A stretch of 64,000 nucleotides of DNA from PVC group bacterium (GTDB lineage: Bacteria; Omnitrophota; Gorgyraeia; B26-G9), in contig JAAEQR010000072.1 of assembly GCA_024231215.1 (NCBI GenBank), positions 577,210 to 641,209 on the forward strand, given 5' to 3'. A program made the position numbers and the translations under genes. Shown one piece after another: positions 1 to 8,177 of the stretch (position 1 is the stretch's first letter; each line of letters begins with the position of its first letter). The notes under the pieces are model-generated. The model was not told the DNA's origin. It was given only the letters and a program-made list of their open reading frames with translations, and made no database searches.

Positions 1-1025
1 CAGATATGCCGCATCTTTTGATTGCCGGGACAACCGGAGCTGGAAAGACGGTTTGCGTAAATACTTTGATTATGAGTCTTCTTTTCCAGGCTAGTCCGGA
101 ACAAGTAAAGATGATTCTTATCGATCCAAAGATGGTGGAAATGAGTACATATAACGGATTGCCGCATCTTGTTTGTCCTGTTGTTACGGATGTGAAAAAG
201 GCAGCCGGAGCTTTGGATTGGGCGGTTACGGAAATGGAAGAAAGATATAAATTATTAGCTAAAGTCGGGGCTAGGAATATTCTTGGTTACAATAAAAAAC
301 TCCAAGAGGGATTAAAGGAGATACAAGACGGAGATAAAAAGATACAGCTTGAACCGATGCCGTATATTGTAATTATTATCGATGAGCTTGCGGACATGAT
401 GTTACTTGCAGCTAAGGAGGTAGAAGGTTCAATTACTCGTTTAGCACAGCTTTCCAGGGCGATTGGTATTCATATGATCTTAGCTACGCAGCGTCCTTCT
501 GTAGATGTTATTACCGGGATAATTAAAGCTAATTTTCCCGCAAGGATTTCATTTAGGGTTGCAAGTAAGATTGATTCTCGTACAGTTTTAGATATGAACG
601 GAGCGGATAAATTGCTGGGTAAAGGAGACATGCTTTTCTTAAAGCCGGGTAATTTTAAGTTAATTAGGGCTCAGGCTAGTCTTGTTTCGGATAAAGAAAT
701 AGAGGATGTAGTTAATTTTGCCAAGGAACAGCGTACTGCGGTTTATACAGAAGAAGTATTAAAAGAACAGGAAAAGATTTTTAATTACAGCAATAAAGAT
801 AAGAAAGATGCTCTTTATGAAGAAGCAGCAAAACTGGTGATTAACTCGCGACAGGCCTCTGTTTCTATGTTACAGCGAAGATTGCGGCTAGGCTATGCCC
901 GGGCTGCTCGTTTGATTGATATGATGGAAGAAGAAGGTATTGTGGGATCATTTCGTGGTTCTAAAGCGCGTGAAATACTGGTTGATACCTGGGACGAAGT
1001 TGTCAGTGCGCAGGCCGAAGAATAA
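1..1025 (+). CDS. ftsK: DNA translocase FtsK/SpoIIIE, C-terminal part (5' end outside window)
   Basis: Hexameric DNA pump that clears and resolves chromosome termini at the division septum. The window starts inside the motor domain: the Walker A loop (AGTTGAGKT) lies in the first 15 visible residues, the Walker B strand (IIIDELADM) near 120-130, then the LSRAIGIHMILATQRP segment typical of the family. The last ~60 residues form the winged-helix gamma domain that reads polar DNA motifs (QRRLRLGYARAARLID). The reading frame continues upstream without a stop, so the membrane domain and linker lie before base 1. Identification is very safe. A weak hairpin follows the stop, and the next gene appears separately placed. 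Confidence 0.97.
   Translation, partial: DMPHLLIAGTTGAGKTVCVNTLIMSLLFQASPEQVKMILIDPKMVEMSTYNGLPHLVCPVVTDVKKAAGALDWAVTEMEERYKLLAKVGARNILGYNKKLQEGLKEIQDGDKKIQLEPMPYIVIIIDELADMMLLAAKEVEGSITRLAQLSRAIGIHMILATQRPSVDVITGIIKANFPARISFRVASKIDSRTVLDMNGADKLLGKGDMLFLKPGNFKLIRAQASLVSDKEIEDVVNFAKEQRTAVYTEEVLKEQEKIFNYSNKDKKDALYEEAAKLVINSRQASVSMLQRRLRLGYARAARLIDMMEEEGIVGSFRGSKAREILVDTWDEVVSAQAEE
13..42 (+). other. FtsK Walker A coding region
   Basis: The bases encode the P-loop of the FtsK motor near the left edge. It is noted because it fixes how much of the gene lies outside: roughly the N-terminal half with the membrane domain. Confidence 0.8.
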
Positions 1026-1138
1026 ATTTTAATGCTTTAGATATCGCAAAAACACGTCTTTGCGTTTTGTTTCGCTCACGGAACCCTTCGGGTTTCGCTA
1101 AATCCGTTGCGTCATCCACACAGTTTATTTAGGGTTTT
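1026..1138. repeat. Intergenic hairpin cluster between ftsK and rimO
   Basis: Two dyads are visible. CGCAAA (1045-1050) pairs with TTTGCG (1059-1064) and is followed by TTTTGTTT, so it may act as a weak terminator for ftsK. AACCC (1082-1086) pairs with GGGTT (1090-1094) around a TTC loop inside a GC-richer stretch that looks like a REP-type intergenic element. No ORF, tRNA or clear promoter is visible. Confidence 0.4.
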
Positions 1139-1147
1139 ATGATAGCT

Positions 1148-2464
1148 ATGAAAATATGTCTTATAAGTCTAGGGTGTTCAAAAAATTTAGTTGATTCAGA
1201 AATCATGCTTGGTGTTCTGAAAAAGAATGGATTTTCGATAACTGAAAAAGCTGAAAGTGCGGATATTGCGGTAGTCAATACCTGTGCTTTTATAAAAGAT
1301 GCAAAAGAAGAGGCGATTGATACAATTCTTGAATTAGCGAAATTAAAGCAGTCAGGAAAATTAAAAAAACTGATTGTAGCCGGGTGTCTTCCGCAGCGCT
1401 ACCAAGGAAAATTGACCGATCTTTTGCAGGAAGTAGATGCTTTTTTAGGGCCGGGCCGGATTGATAAAATTGCGGATATTATTGCGCTTTCTTTTTCCGG
1501 GAAACGTTCGTTTTCAGTCGGGAAACCGCATTTTTCCTATAAACACGATACTCCGCGAGTATCTTTAACCCCCCAACATTTTGCTTATGTAAAGATAGCT
1601 GATGGGTGTGATAATTGCTGTCATTACTGTGTGATTCCGCAGATCAGAGGACCGTATCGTTCACGGCCAGTGGGATCTATTGTTCGAGAAGTTCAGGCAC
1701 TTACTGAAAGAGGAGTAAAAGAAATCAATTTGATAAGCCAGGACACGACATTTTACGGCCAAGATCGCTATCGCAAAGCAGCGCTATCAGATTTATTGAA
1801 ACGTTTAGTAAAGCTAAAAAAACTACAATGGATTAGGATTCTATATACACATCCGCGTCATTTTGATGATTCACTTATGAATTTGATTGCCCGGGAATCT
1901 AAAATTTGCAGTTATATTGATTTGCCGATTCAGCATATCAGTGATAAAATATTAAAGTTGATGGGAAGGAAAGTATCAGCTGGTACGATAAAAAGAAAAA
2001 TTGCCAAAATGCGCCGATTGATTCCTGATTTGACTTTACGTACATCGTTGATTGTCGGGTTTCCCCAGGAGACGGAGAGGGACTTTAAAAAGCTGTTTGA
2101 TTTTGTGCGTGAGATAAAGTTTGATAGACTGGGAGTGTTTGCTTATTCGGCGGAGGAAGATACAAAGGCCGCAGTATTGGGAGGTCAGATTCCGGAAAAG
2201 ATAAAGAGAGACAGAGTGAAAAAAATAATGCGTTTACAGCAGGGGATTGTAAATAAAAAAAATAATGCTCTAATCGGCAGTGAAAAAGTTGTTTTGATTG
2301 ATGAATTGCAAAATAAAAATACTGCTATGGGGCGTACTCAGGCTGATGCTCCGGATGTAGATGGAGTGGTATTTGTAAAGGGTAAGAATATTAAACCCGG
2401 GGATAGGGTAAAGGTGAAAATTACTGACGCGTTGGTTTATGATCTAATAGGAAATAAAATATGA
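1148..2464 (+). CDS. rimO: Ribosomal protein uS12 methylthiotransferase RimO
   Basis: Radical SAM enzyme that adds a methylthio group to the conserved Asp of ribosomal protein S12. The N-terminal UPF0004 domain begins with the diagnostic SLGCSKNLVDSE. The radical SAM cluster Cys triad is in GCDNCCHYCVIP (C-x3-C-x2-C), followed by a C-terminal TRAM domain. SLGCSKN rather than FGCKVN, and about 438 residues, separate it from MtaB, which also occurs in this window. The ATG at 1148 is preferred over one three codons upstream because family members start M-K-I right before the motif. Its stop overlaps the pgsA start (ATGA), so the two are probably translationally coupled. Confidence 0.95.
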   Translation: MKICLISLGCSKNLVDSEIMLGVLKKNGFSITEKAESADIAVVNTCAFIKDAKEEAIDTILELAKLKQSGKLKKLIVAGCLPQRYQGKLTDLLQEVDAFLGPGRIDKIADIIALSFSGKRSFSVGKPHFSYKHDTPRVSLTPQHFAYVKIADGCDNCCHYCVIPQIRGPYRSRPVGSIVREVQALTERGVKEINLISQDTTFYGQDRYRKAALSDLLKRLVKLKKLQWIRILYTHPRHFDDSLMNLIARESKICSYIDLPIQHISDKILKLMGRKVSAGTIKRKIAKMRRLIPDLTLRTSLIVGFPQETERDFKKLFDFVREIKFDRLGVFAYSAEEDTKAAVLGGQIPEKIKRDRVKKIMRLQQGIVNKKNNALIGSEKVVLIDELQNKNTAMGRTQADAPDVDGVVFVKGKNIKPGDRVKVKITDALVYDLIGNKI

Positions 2465-3033
2465 ATTTACCGAATAAGTTAACTATATTACGTATTTTTT
2501 TAACCTTTGTGTTTATGTTTCTGCTTTTTTATGATGGGCTTACTGCTAAGATCTTGGCGTTTTTGGCATTTACTTTAGCATCGATTACGGATTTCTATGA
2601 TGGATATCTTGCCCGAAAATATAATATGATCACCGATTTAGGAAAATTACTTGATCCTATTGCTGATAAAATACTAGTCCTGGCTGCATTTTTGGCGTTT
2701 GTGGAAATGGGGATTATCCCGGCCTGGATGGTAGCCTTTGTTATTCTTCGGGAATTACTGATTACCGGGATGAGGGTCTTAGCGGCAAATAAAGGTAACG
2801 TTTTGGCTGCGGCAAAAGCTGGTAAGCATAAGACTGTTTCTCAGATAGTTTCTATATTTTTGATTCTGGGGTTTATAGTTATTAAAGAAGCTGGAATCAT
2901 GAACATGTATTGTGAAGTTTGGTTTAAAACAGCTATTTATGTGTTTATGCTTATTACCGTGGCTTTTACCTTGATTTCCGGATTATTTTACATTAAAAAA
3001 AACCGAAAAGTATTTATGCGATGCAAAGATTAA
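2461..3033 (+). CDS. pgsA: CDP-diacylglycerol--glycerol-3-phosphate 3-phosphatidyltransferase
   Basis: Integral membrane enzyme making phosphatidylglycerophosphate from CDP-diacylglycerol and glycerol-3-phosphate, the committed step to phosphatidylglycerol. The CDP-alcohol phosphotransferase signature is complete: DFYDGYLAR, then eight residues, then G-x3-D-x3-D (DLGKLLDPIAD). The start NLPNKLTILRI is typical of the family. About 190 residues with several hydrophobic spans match the usual size. It overlaps rimO upstream and pgpA downstream; pgpA encodes the next enzyme of the same pathway. Confidence 0.95.
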   Translation: MNLPNKLTILRIFLTFVFMFLLFYDGLTAKILAFLAFTLASITDFYDGYLARKYNMITDLGKLLDPIADKILVLAAFLAFVEMGIIPAWMVAFVILRELLITGMRVLAANKGNVLAAAKAGKHKTVSQIVSIFLILGFIVIKEAGIMNMYCEVWFKTAIYVFMLITVAFTLISGLFYIKKNRKVFMRCKD

Positions 3034-3470
3034 TTAAACTAGCTGCTTCTTTTTTCTATGTGGGATATTTGCCTTATATGCCAGGTACATGGGGGAGTTT
3101 GTGTGGAGTTTTAATTTATTTGCTGATAAGGCAATCTTTTCCGACATGCCTGGGAATTAGCTTATTTTTAACGGTTATCGGATTTTTGGTTTGTGGTAAG
3201 GCAGAAATTATTTTTAAAGAAAAAGATTCAGGGAAGATTGTTATAGATGAAGTAAGTGCAATGCTTTTGTCTTATTTATTTGTTCCGTTTAGCCATATGA
3301 ATCTTATGCTCGGCTTTATTTTCTTTAGAATTTTTGATATCACAAAACCATATCCGGCAAGAAATATTCAGAACCTGCCTGGGAGTGCCGGAGTTATGCT
3401 AGATGATATTATTGCCGCATTTTATACCAACCTTTGTTTGCAAGCGATTAATCTTTTGATCTTACGCTGA
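3021..3470 (+). CDS. pgpA: Phosphatidylglycerophosphatase A
   Basis: Removes the phosphate from phosphatidylglycerophosphate to give phosphatidylglycerol. Family marks are the near-N-terminal YLPYMPGTWGSL and the acidic motif VIDEVSAM, plus hydrophobic helices through the 149 residues. The start lies 13 bases inside the end of pgsA, so the two consecutive pathway steps are encoded by overlapping genes. The 3' end overlaps the tail of the convergent thpR gene by 9 bp. Confidence 0.93.
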   Translation: MQRLIKLAASFFYVGYLPYMPGTWGSLCGVLIYLLIRQSFPTCLGISLFLTVIGFLVCGKAEIIFKEKDSGKIVIDEVSAMLLSYLFVPFSHMNLMLGFIFFRIFDITKPYPARNIQNLPGSAGVMLDDIIAAFYTNLCLQAINLLILR

Positions 3471-4037
3471 AAATTCACTCTCAAAAAGCTTTGTGTATAT
3501 TGCTCCTTGCGGGGTGAGTTTGCTCTGAAATAAAGTTATCTTATTAGCGGGGGATGTGATTGTAGTATTTACTTCAGCCTGGGCAAAACTTGGCCTGTTA
3601 TTCTCCTGACTTTCGATTGTTTTTATTCTGGCCAGGGTAAAATGTGGGTGGAAAGACTTTTCATTTTTGGGAAATCCTATTTGTTCCAGTTGGTTTTCTA
3701 TCTGAATGTTTAATGATTGCAGCTGCTTTTGGCCTGATTTTATTCCGACCCAAAGCACACGCGGGTTTTTTAGGTTAGGAAATGCGCCGAGTGTATCAGG
3801 CCTGATTATGAATGATTTATTTTTCTGTGAGATCTGGGTGAGTATAGTTTTTATTTTTGTTGCCTGGGATTGCGATATGTTGTCAAGGAATTTTAGTGTT
3901 AAATGGATGTTTTCCTGGGCGACCCAGGATATTTTTCCGGAGAGGTTTTTTTTGTATAGGGTTTGGATACGGTGTAGTTCCTGTCGGAGCTGACCGTTGA
4001 TAGTAATCGCAATGAAGGTGCGTATAGAATCGTTCAT
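3462..4037 (-). CDS. thpR: RNA 2',3'-cyclic phosphodiesterase (2H family)
   Basis: 2H-family phosphoesterase that opens 2',3'-cyclic phosphates, historically called 2'-5' RNA ligase. Both catalytic H-x-T-L tetrapeptides are present: HLTLKF around residue 45 and HFTLAR around residue 128, with spacing and length (191 aa) normal for the family. The N-terminal RTFIAI is also typical. It is convergent with pgpA, overlapping by 9 bp. It appears to be a single-gene transcript. Confidence 0.93.
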   Translation of the reverse strand: MNDSIRTFIAITINGQLRQELHRIQTLYKKNLSGKISWVAQENIHLTLKFLDNISQSQATKIKTILTQISQKNKSFIIRPDTLGAFPNLKNPRVLWVGIKSGQKQLQSLNIQIENQLEQIGFPKNEKSFHPHFTLARIKTIESQENNRPSFAQAEVNTTITSPANKITLFQSKLTPQGAIYTKLFESEFSA

Positions 4038-4105
4038 AATTCTTATTATATCAGATTAGCCCGAATATTTCATGAAATATTCGGGTTAGAGAGGGGATTG
4101 CATTG

Positions 4106-4136
4106 AAAAAGGGACATCGTGATGATGTCCCTTTTT
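4106..4136. terminator. Strong bidirectional intrinsic terminator
   Basis: A 13-bp stem, AAAAAGGGACATC (4106-4118) with GATGTCCCTTTTT (4124-4136), has a 5-nt GTGAT loop. The A-tract on one side and T-tract on the other make it work on either strand. On the minus strand it lies at the right place to end a transcript from the promoter at 4290-4318. Confidence 0.85.
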
Positions 4137-4283
4137 CTTTCCCCCGTTGTCTAGATACGAAGATGTTCGCCTTATCCCCCAAAAACTATATCCGCTACAA
4201 AGCTTAGCAGATTAATCATCACTGCTGCATAATATGCCTTATCACTTAATACTATCAAAAAATGGTAAGCCACTATCATATCA
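4107..4283 (-). ncRNA. Candidate small transcript, promoter to terminator, family unknown
   Basis: A minus-strand unit is bounded by a consensus-like promoter (TTGACA-17-TAAAAT) and the strong terminator, predicting an RNA of about 177 nt. Local dyads such as AGCAG/CTGCT are present, but I found no global closing stem, so a 6S-RNA match is not supported, and no tmRNA or RNase P signatures are visible. It also contains a 35-codon open frame (listed separately), so it may be a small mRNA. Confidence 0.4.
4172..4279 (-). CDS. Candidate 35-residue hydrophobic small protein
   Basis: An ATG only about 5 nt after the predicted transcription start opens a 35-codon frame that begins MIVAYHFLIVL and ends VADIVFGG. 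It is strongly hydrophobic and would span a membrane once or twice. No Shine-Dalgarno is possible at that distance, so translation would be leaderless. I know no homologue. A frame of this length can arise by chance, so the support is its placement between a good promoter and a strong terminator. Confidence 0.25.
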   Translation of the reverse strand: MIVAYHFLIVLSDKAYYAAVMINLLSFVADIVFGG

Positions 4284-4289
4284 TGTTAT

Positions 4290-4318
4290 ATTTTAAGGTA
4301 ATATTCAGGGAATGTCAA
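4290..4318 (-). promoter_or_regulatory. Sigma70-type promoter, minus strand
   Basis: TTGACA (complement 4313-4318), a 17-bp spacer and TAAAAT (complement 4290-4295). It reads leftward toward the terminator at 4106-4136 and away from the flippase-like gene. Confidence 0.6.
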
Positions 4319-4393
4319 GGGGGTTTGGCGTGTATTCGAGGTGATATAGGTATGTTGAGTGGATGCTTTTTTGTATTATTTTAGGGAAGGTTA

Positions 4394-4402
4394 TGATATA
4401 AT
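4394..4402 (+). promoter_or_regulatory. Extended -10 promoter for the flippase-like gene
   Basis: TGATATAAT is an extended -10 element (TG-N-TATAAT) about 40 bp ahead of the start codon. No good -35 hexamer is at 17 bp. It sits in a near-palindrome (TTATGATATAATCATAA), which could also bind a regulator. Confidence 0.5.
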
Positions 4403-4441
4403 CATAAAATTACTGTACATCCACGGAAAAAGAGGGGAAAT

Positions 4442-5446
4442 ATGAATAAAAAACAATGGTTTTTGCTCGTGAGAATTTTTGTCAGTCTTTTTTTATTAGG
4501 CATGCTTTTTTGGTTGATGCGGGAAAAAATTAGTGGCTTAGGAGAGGTTTTTTCTACGATTAATCCGTGGATATTTTTTGGGGCATTTTGTATTTTTAAT
4601 TCACTTCTAGTTACAGCCAGTCTGCGTTTAAAACTTTTGCTTGGAGTTAATGATATTAAGTTTACTATGCTTGAATCTATGAAGCTGGTGCTTATTGGTT
4701 TTTTCTTTAATAATTTCATGCCTTCGACTATTGGCGGGGATGTGGTTAAGCTCTATTATGTAAAAAAACGCTCACAAGGGATGATAAAACCCCTTTCTTC
4801 GATTTTTGCCGATCGCTTAGTTGGTTTAGCGGGTATGGTATCTTTGGCTATGGTCATGCTTTTATTGAAAGGTAGTTTGATTAAACATTCGCTTGTACCC
4901 TGGATAATTTATGGAATTTTTGTAGTATTTTTAATTATTGCTTTGTTTTTTTCTTCTAAAAAAATTTCTAGCATGCTTAGCCGGATGTTTAAATATTTTG
5001 GCTGGACTCAAATCGAACAGAAATGGCAGAAAGCATATAACACATTATCTGGTTTTCATAATTCAAAAGAGTTAGTATTTGCTTTTTGCTTGTCGGTATT
5101 TTCATGGGTTATAATGAGCGTTGGTATTTATGTACTAGCGTTGAGTTTGTCTTTGAACGTACCCGTAGATGTGTTTTTAATCCTTATTCCTGTGGTTTCA
5201 ATAATTAGTTGTTTGCCATCGATAAACGGGCTGGGAATTCGGGAAGGTGCGTTTGTATATTTCTTTAAAGATTTTATGCTTCCGGAACAGGCTCTGGCGT
5301 TATCTCTTTTGTATTTGGCGAACCTGATGTTTGGAAGTTTTCTGGGGGGTATAATATATATGTTTTCGGGCGGATTCAAGAAGGAGGAGAAAGATAATGA
5401 CGATAAACAAAGAACTGTTGGATATCCTGGCGTGTCCGGTATGTAA
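4442..5446 (+). CDS. Lysylphosphatidylglycerol synthetase-type membrane protein (UPF0104/YbhN-like)
   Basis: Polytopic membrane protein of the LPG_synthase_TM family, found alone or fused to lipid-modifying domains and thought to flip lipids or isoprenoid-linked sugars. In 334 residues there are about eight hydrophobic spans. The conserved NNFMPSTIGGDVVKLYY motif lies near residue 90 and SCLPSINGLGIREGAFVYF near 260; both are hallmarks of the family. No aminoacyl transferase domain follows, so lysyl transfer itself is not predicted. The last 50 bp overlap the small Trm112-like gene in another frame. The substrate cannot be told from sequence. Confidence 0.8.
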   Translation: MNKKQWFLLVRIFVSLFLLGMLFWLMREKISGLGEVFSTINPWIFFGAFCIFNSLLVTASLRLKLLLGVNDIKFTMLESMKLVLIGFFFNNFMPSTIGGDVVKLYYVKKRSQGMIKPLSSIFADRLVGLAGMVSLAMVMLLLKGSLIKHSLVPWIIYGIFVVFLIIALFFSSKKISSMLSRMFKYFGWTQIEQKWQKAYNTLSGFHNSKELVFAFCLSVFSWVIMSVGIYVLALSLSLNVPVDVFLILIPVVSIISCLPSINGLGIREGAFVYFFKDFMLPEQALALSLLYLANLMFGSFLGGIIYMFSGGFKKEEKDNDDKQRTVGYPGVSGM

Positions 5447-5558
5447 GGAATCTGTAGAACTAAAAGAAGAAAAATTAGGATGTGTGAAATGCGGGAGGAG
5501 GTATCCGATTAAAGACGGGATCCCGGTAATGCTTGTGGATGAAGCAGAAGTGTCTTGA
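5397..5558 (+). CDS. Trm112 family (UPF0434/YcaR-like) small zinc protein
   Basis: A 53-residue protein starting inside the end of the flippase-like gene, with an AAGGAGG ribosome site about 10 nt upstream. It reads M-T-I-N-K-E-L-L-D-I-L-A-C-P-V-C near the N-terminus, then CVKCGRRYPIKDGIPVML: two Cys pairs that fit a small zinc ribbon and the typical IKDGIPVML ending of Trm112/YcaR proteins. Trm112-like proteins act as partners of methyltransferases or lie beside lipid and envelope genes in bacteria. No methyltransferase is adjacent here, so the partner is unknown. Confidence 0.85.
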   Translation: MTINKELLDILACPVCKESVELKEEKLGCVKCGRRYPIKDGIPVMLVDEAEVS

Positions 5559-5575
5559 AATACAAGGTGTTAATA

Positions 5576-5605
5576 ACTAATTACTAACAACTAATCACGA
5601 ATCAC
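5576..5605 (+). repeat. Degenerate heptanucleotide tandem repeat upstream of asnB
   Basis: Four 7-bp units in a row: ACTAATT, ACTAACA, ACTAATC, ACGAATC. Read on the other strand the unit is GATTAGT, close to the GAATAGT/GTGAATG units at 30002-30036. It lies immediately upstream of the asnB start codon. Confidence 0.6.
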
Positions 5606-5611
5606 AAATTT

Positions 5612-7486
5612 ATGTGCGGTATCTGCGGAGTATTAAATTCTAATCAGCAGAAGGTAGATAAGACTTTGCTGCAGGATATGTGTGCACAGCTTGTGCATCG
5701 AGGGCCTGATGCGCAAGGGTATTATGTGCGTGAAAATATCGGGTTAGGACATCGCAGACTTTCTGTCCTTGACCTTCAAACCGGTAGTCAGCCGATACAC
5801 AATGAATCCAAGACGATTTGGCTGATTACTAATGGTGAAATATATAATTTTATTGAACTACGTGATTCTTTAGCCAAAAAAGGGCATTCTTTTTATACCA
5901 AGACTGATGCTGAAGTTATTGTGCATCTTTATGAAGAGTATAAGGAAGAATGCCTTGATTTTTTGCGGGGTATGTTTGCTTTTGCCCTTTGGGATGAAAA
6001 TGAAAAAAAAATGTTTATTGCCCGCGATCGCTTGGGTAAAAAACCTGTTTTTTACTCTTATGATGAAAAGTACTTTGCATTTGCGTCGGAATTAAAGGCA
6101 TTATTAAAATACCCGGGCATAAGAAAAGATATTGATCCACAGGCACTTGATCTCTATTTGACTTTCCAATATGTGCCGGCTCCCCGAACTATATTCAAGC
6201 AGGTGCAAAAGCTTATGCCTGCGCATTATTTGGTGTTTAAAAATAATAAACTTACAATTAAACGATACTGGCAGTTAAGCAGTTATAGTGATGAAAGACT
6301 TTCTGCAGCTCAATATTCAGAAGGGATAAGGCATCAGTTAGATGAAGCGGTGCGTTTGCGTTTGCGAAGCGATGTGCCGGTGGGTGCTTTTTTAAGTGGA
6401 GGCATTGACTCAAGTGCAATTGTCGGATTAATGGCTAAACATTCAAATCAGCCGATAAAAACTTTTTCCGTGGGGTTTTCGGAAAGACAATATGATGAGT
6501 TGAAATTTGCTAAAATTATTGCTAGACAGTTTAATACCGAACATTTTGAATTAATAGTCAAGCCGGATATTGTCGGTATTTTACCTCAAATTGTTCAGTA
6601 TTACGGAGAGCCGTTTGCGGATTATTCATGTATACCGACTTATTATCTCTCTCAGTTTGCAGCGTCTAAGGTCAAGGTTGTTTTAAATGGAGATGGCGGG
6701 GATGAGTCTTTTGCCGGATATGATCGGTACACAGCATGTTTAATTGCCCAGAAAATAGATAAGATGCCGGTTTTTTTTACTAAATTATTACAGCAGACAG
6801 CGTCTTTACTTCCCGCAGGTAAAGATATTAGAGCCTTAAGCTGGCGTTTAAAAAGGTTTTTTGATGGGGTTGGTTATGTGCCGCAGGAACGTTATCGGAG
6901 ATGGATGTCTTTTTTTAATCAACAGGAGAAAGAATTGCTTCTTAGTAACGATTTGAAAAATAAAATAGGTTTAAATAATGACCGGGATTGGTTAGACAAA
7001 TATTTTCAGTCAAGGCGCGGTTTAGATTTTGTGAAATCAGTGATTGACGTTGATATTGAAACTTATTTACCTAATGCCTTGCTGGTTAAGATGGATATCT
7101 CAAGTATGGCGCATTCCTTAGAAGCAAGATCACCTTTTTTAGACCATAAGTTTATGGAGTATACAGCGGGTATTCCGTTGGATTTAAAACTCCAGGGTTT
7201 TAAGCGAAAGGTAATTTTAAAACAGGCTTTAAGTGGATTACTGCCTAAACAGATCATCCAAAGACCAAAGGCCGGGTTCGGAATTCCGATGGCAGATTGG
7301 TTCAGGGGAGAGTTGAAAGATTATATGCAGGATATCCTATTAAGTTCAAAGGCGGTGAAAGACGGTTATTTTGAGCAAAACTATATTAACTCGATTATCG
7401 ACGAGCATATGAGTAAAAAAACAGATAACGGGTATAAATTATGGTCATTACTTATGTTTGAGTTGTGGTTAACCCAGTTTGTTTGA
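5612..7486 (+). CDS. asnB: Glutamine-hydrolysing asparagine synthase
   Basis: Class II glutamine amidotransferase plus ATP-dependent synthetase, converting Asp to Asn, or amidating a related carboxylate in envelope loci. Cys2 of MCGICG is the glutaminase nucleophile. RGPDAQGYY and NGEIYN shape the glutamine site. The pyrophosphatase loop FLSGGIDSS lies near residue 262. At 624 residues it is full length. No clear ribosome site is seen because the heptamer repeat abuts the start. Amidotransferases of this kind are common in polysaccharide loci, but neighbours here give no such hint, so ordinary asparagine synthesis is most likely. Confidence 0.93.
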   Translation: MCGICGVLNSNQQKVDKTLLQDMCAQLVHRGPDAQGYYVRENIGLGHRRLSVLDLQTGSQPIHNESKTIWLITNGEIYNFIELRDSLAKKGHSFYTKTDAEVIVHLYEEYKEECLDFLRGMFAFALWDENEKKMFIARDRLGKKPVFYSYDEKYFAFASELKALLKYPGIRKDIDPQALDLYLTFQYVPAPRTIFKQVQKLMPAHYLVFKNNKLTIKRYWQLSSYSDERLSAAQYSEGIRHQLDEAVRLRLRSDVPVGAFLSGGIDSSAIVGLMAKHSNQPIKTFSVGFSERQYDELKFAKIIARQFNTEHFELIVKPDIVGILPQIVQYYGEPFADYSCIPTYYLSQFAASKVKVVLNGDGGDESFAGYDRYTACLIAQKIDKMPVFFTKLLQQTASLLPAGKDIRALSWRLKRFFDGVGYVPQERYRRWMSFFNQQEKELLLSNDLKNKIGLNNDRDWLDKYFQSRRGLDFVKSVIDVDIETYLPNALLVKMDISSMAHSLEARSPFLDHKFMEYTAGIPLDLKLQGFKRKVILKQALSGLLPKQIIQRPKAGFGIPMADWFRGELKDYMQDILLSSKAVKDGYFEQNYINSIIDEHMSKKTDNGYKLWSLLMFELWLTQFV

Positions 7487-7560
7487 CAAAGCAGATATTA
7501 TATGATAGTCTGTGCTTTGTAACTGATTGTCTTGTAACCGGATATGAAAAGGAGGATGCA

Positions 7561-8172
7561 ATGGCTAAAAAAACGCTTTTTTCTCGGAAGCAATTATTAA
7601 TTCAGAAAAGTTTACAGTTTAAGTATATGATGCTTGTTCTTTGTACAATACTCGCAGTTACCGGGATTATTGTATCCACGGTTTATTTTGCGCATAAAAC
7701 TTTAATTGCCCAACAGCTAGCCGGAGCTCCATCGTTGCCGGATATTTTTAACAAAATAAATATGCTTTTATTATTCGAGGTTCCAATATTTTTAGTGATT
7801 GCTGCCTGGGCAAGTATTGTTGTTTCGCATAAAGTAGCGGGGCCGGTTTATCGTTTGGAAAAAATAGCGACTAAAATGTCCAAAGGTGATCTTACTCAGT
7901 ACCTTCGTTTGAGAAAAGATGATGAACTTAAAGACTTGGGTACTGCGTTTAATTCGGTTATTGAAAATATGCAGGTGCTGGTCGTTAAAGACAGAAAGTT
8001 GATTGTGGAGTTGTCACATCTTACGGATAGGTTGTATAGCGATCTTAAACATAAAAAGATTAATGAATCGGAAGCACTTATGATAATCCGCCGTCTTAAT
8101 GATCTTGTGGGTGAATTAAAAGCCTTGATTATGCAATATAAGGTCGAAAAGGGCGACTTTCTTGAGCAATAA
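7561..8172 (+). CDS. Membrane protein with HAMP domain, no signalling output
   Basis: About 203 residues: a basic N-terminus, a membrane helix near residues 20-45, a second near 75-100, then a HAMP region (SHKVAGPVYRLEKIATKMSKGDL) and a short coiled coil. HAMP domains pass signals between membrane and cytoplasm, but no kinase, cyclase or methyl-accepting module follows, so output would need a partner. The ATG at 7561 is chosen because AAAGGAGG stands just upstream; the frame is open 32 codons further, into the asnB end. It is followed closely by rsmE. Functional role unknown. Confidence 0.75.
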   Translation: MAKKTLFSRKQLLIQKSLQFKYMMLVLCTILAVTGIIVSTVYFAHKTLIAQQLAGAPSLPDIFNKINMLLLFEVPIFLVIAAWASIVVSHKVAGPVYRLEKIATKMSKGDLTQYLRLRKDDELKDLGTAFNSVIENMQVLVVKDRKLIVELSHLTDRLYSDLKHKKINESEALMIIRRLNDLVGELKALIMQYKVEKGDFLEQ

Positions 8173-8177
8173 AGATT

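Noticed and set aside
4107-4283. 6S RNA, tmRNA or RNase P in the minus-strand unit
   Set aside because: Length about 177 nt suits 6S, but no long closing hairpin with a central bubble; no tmRNA tag or RNase P core motifs.
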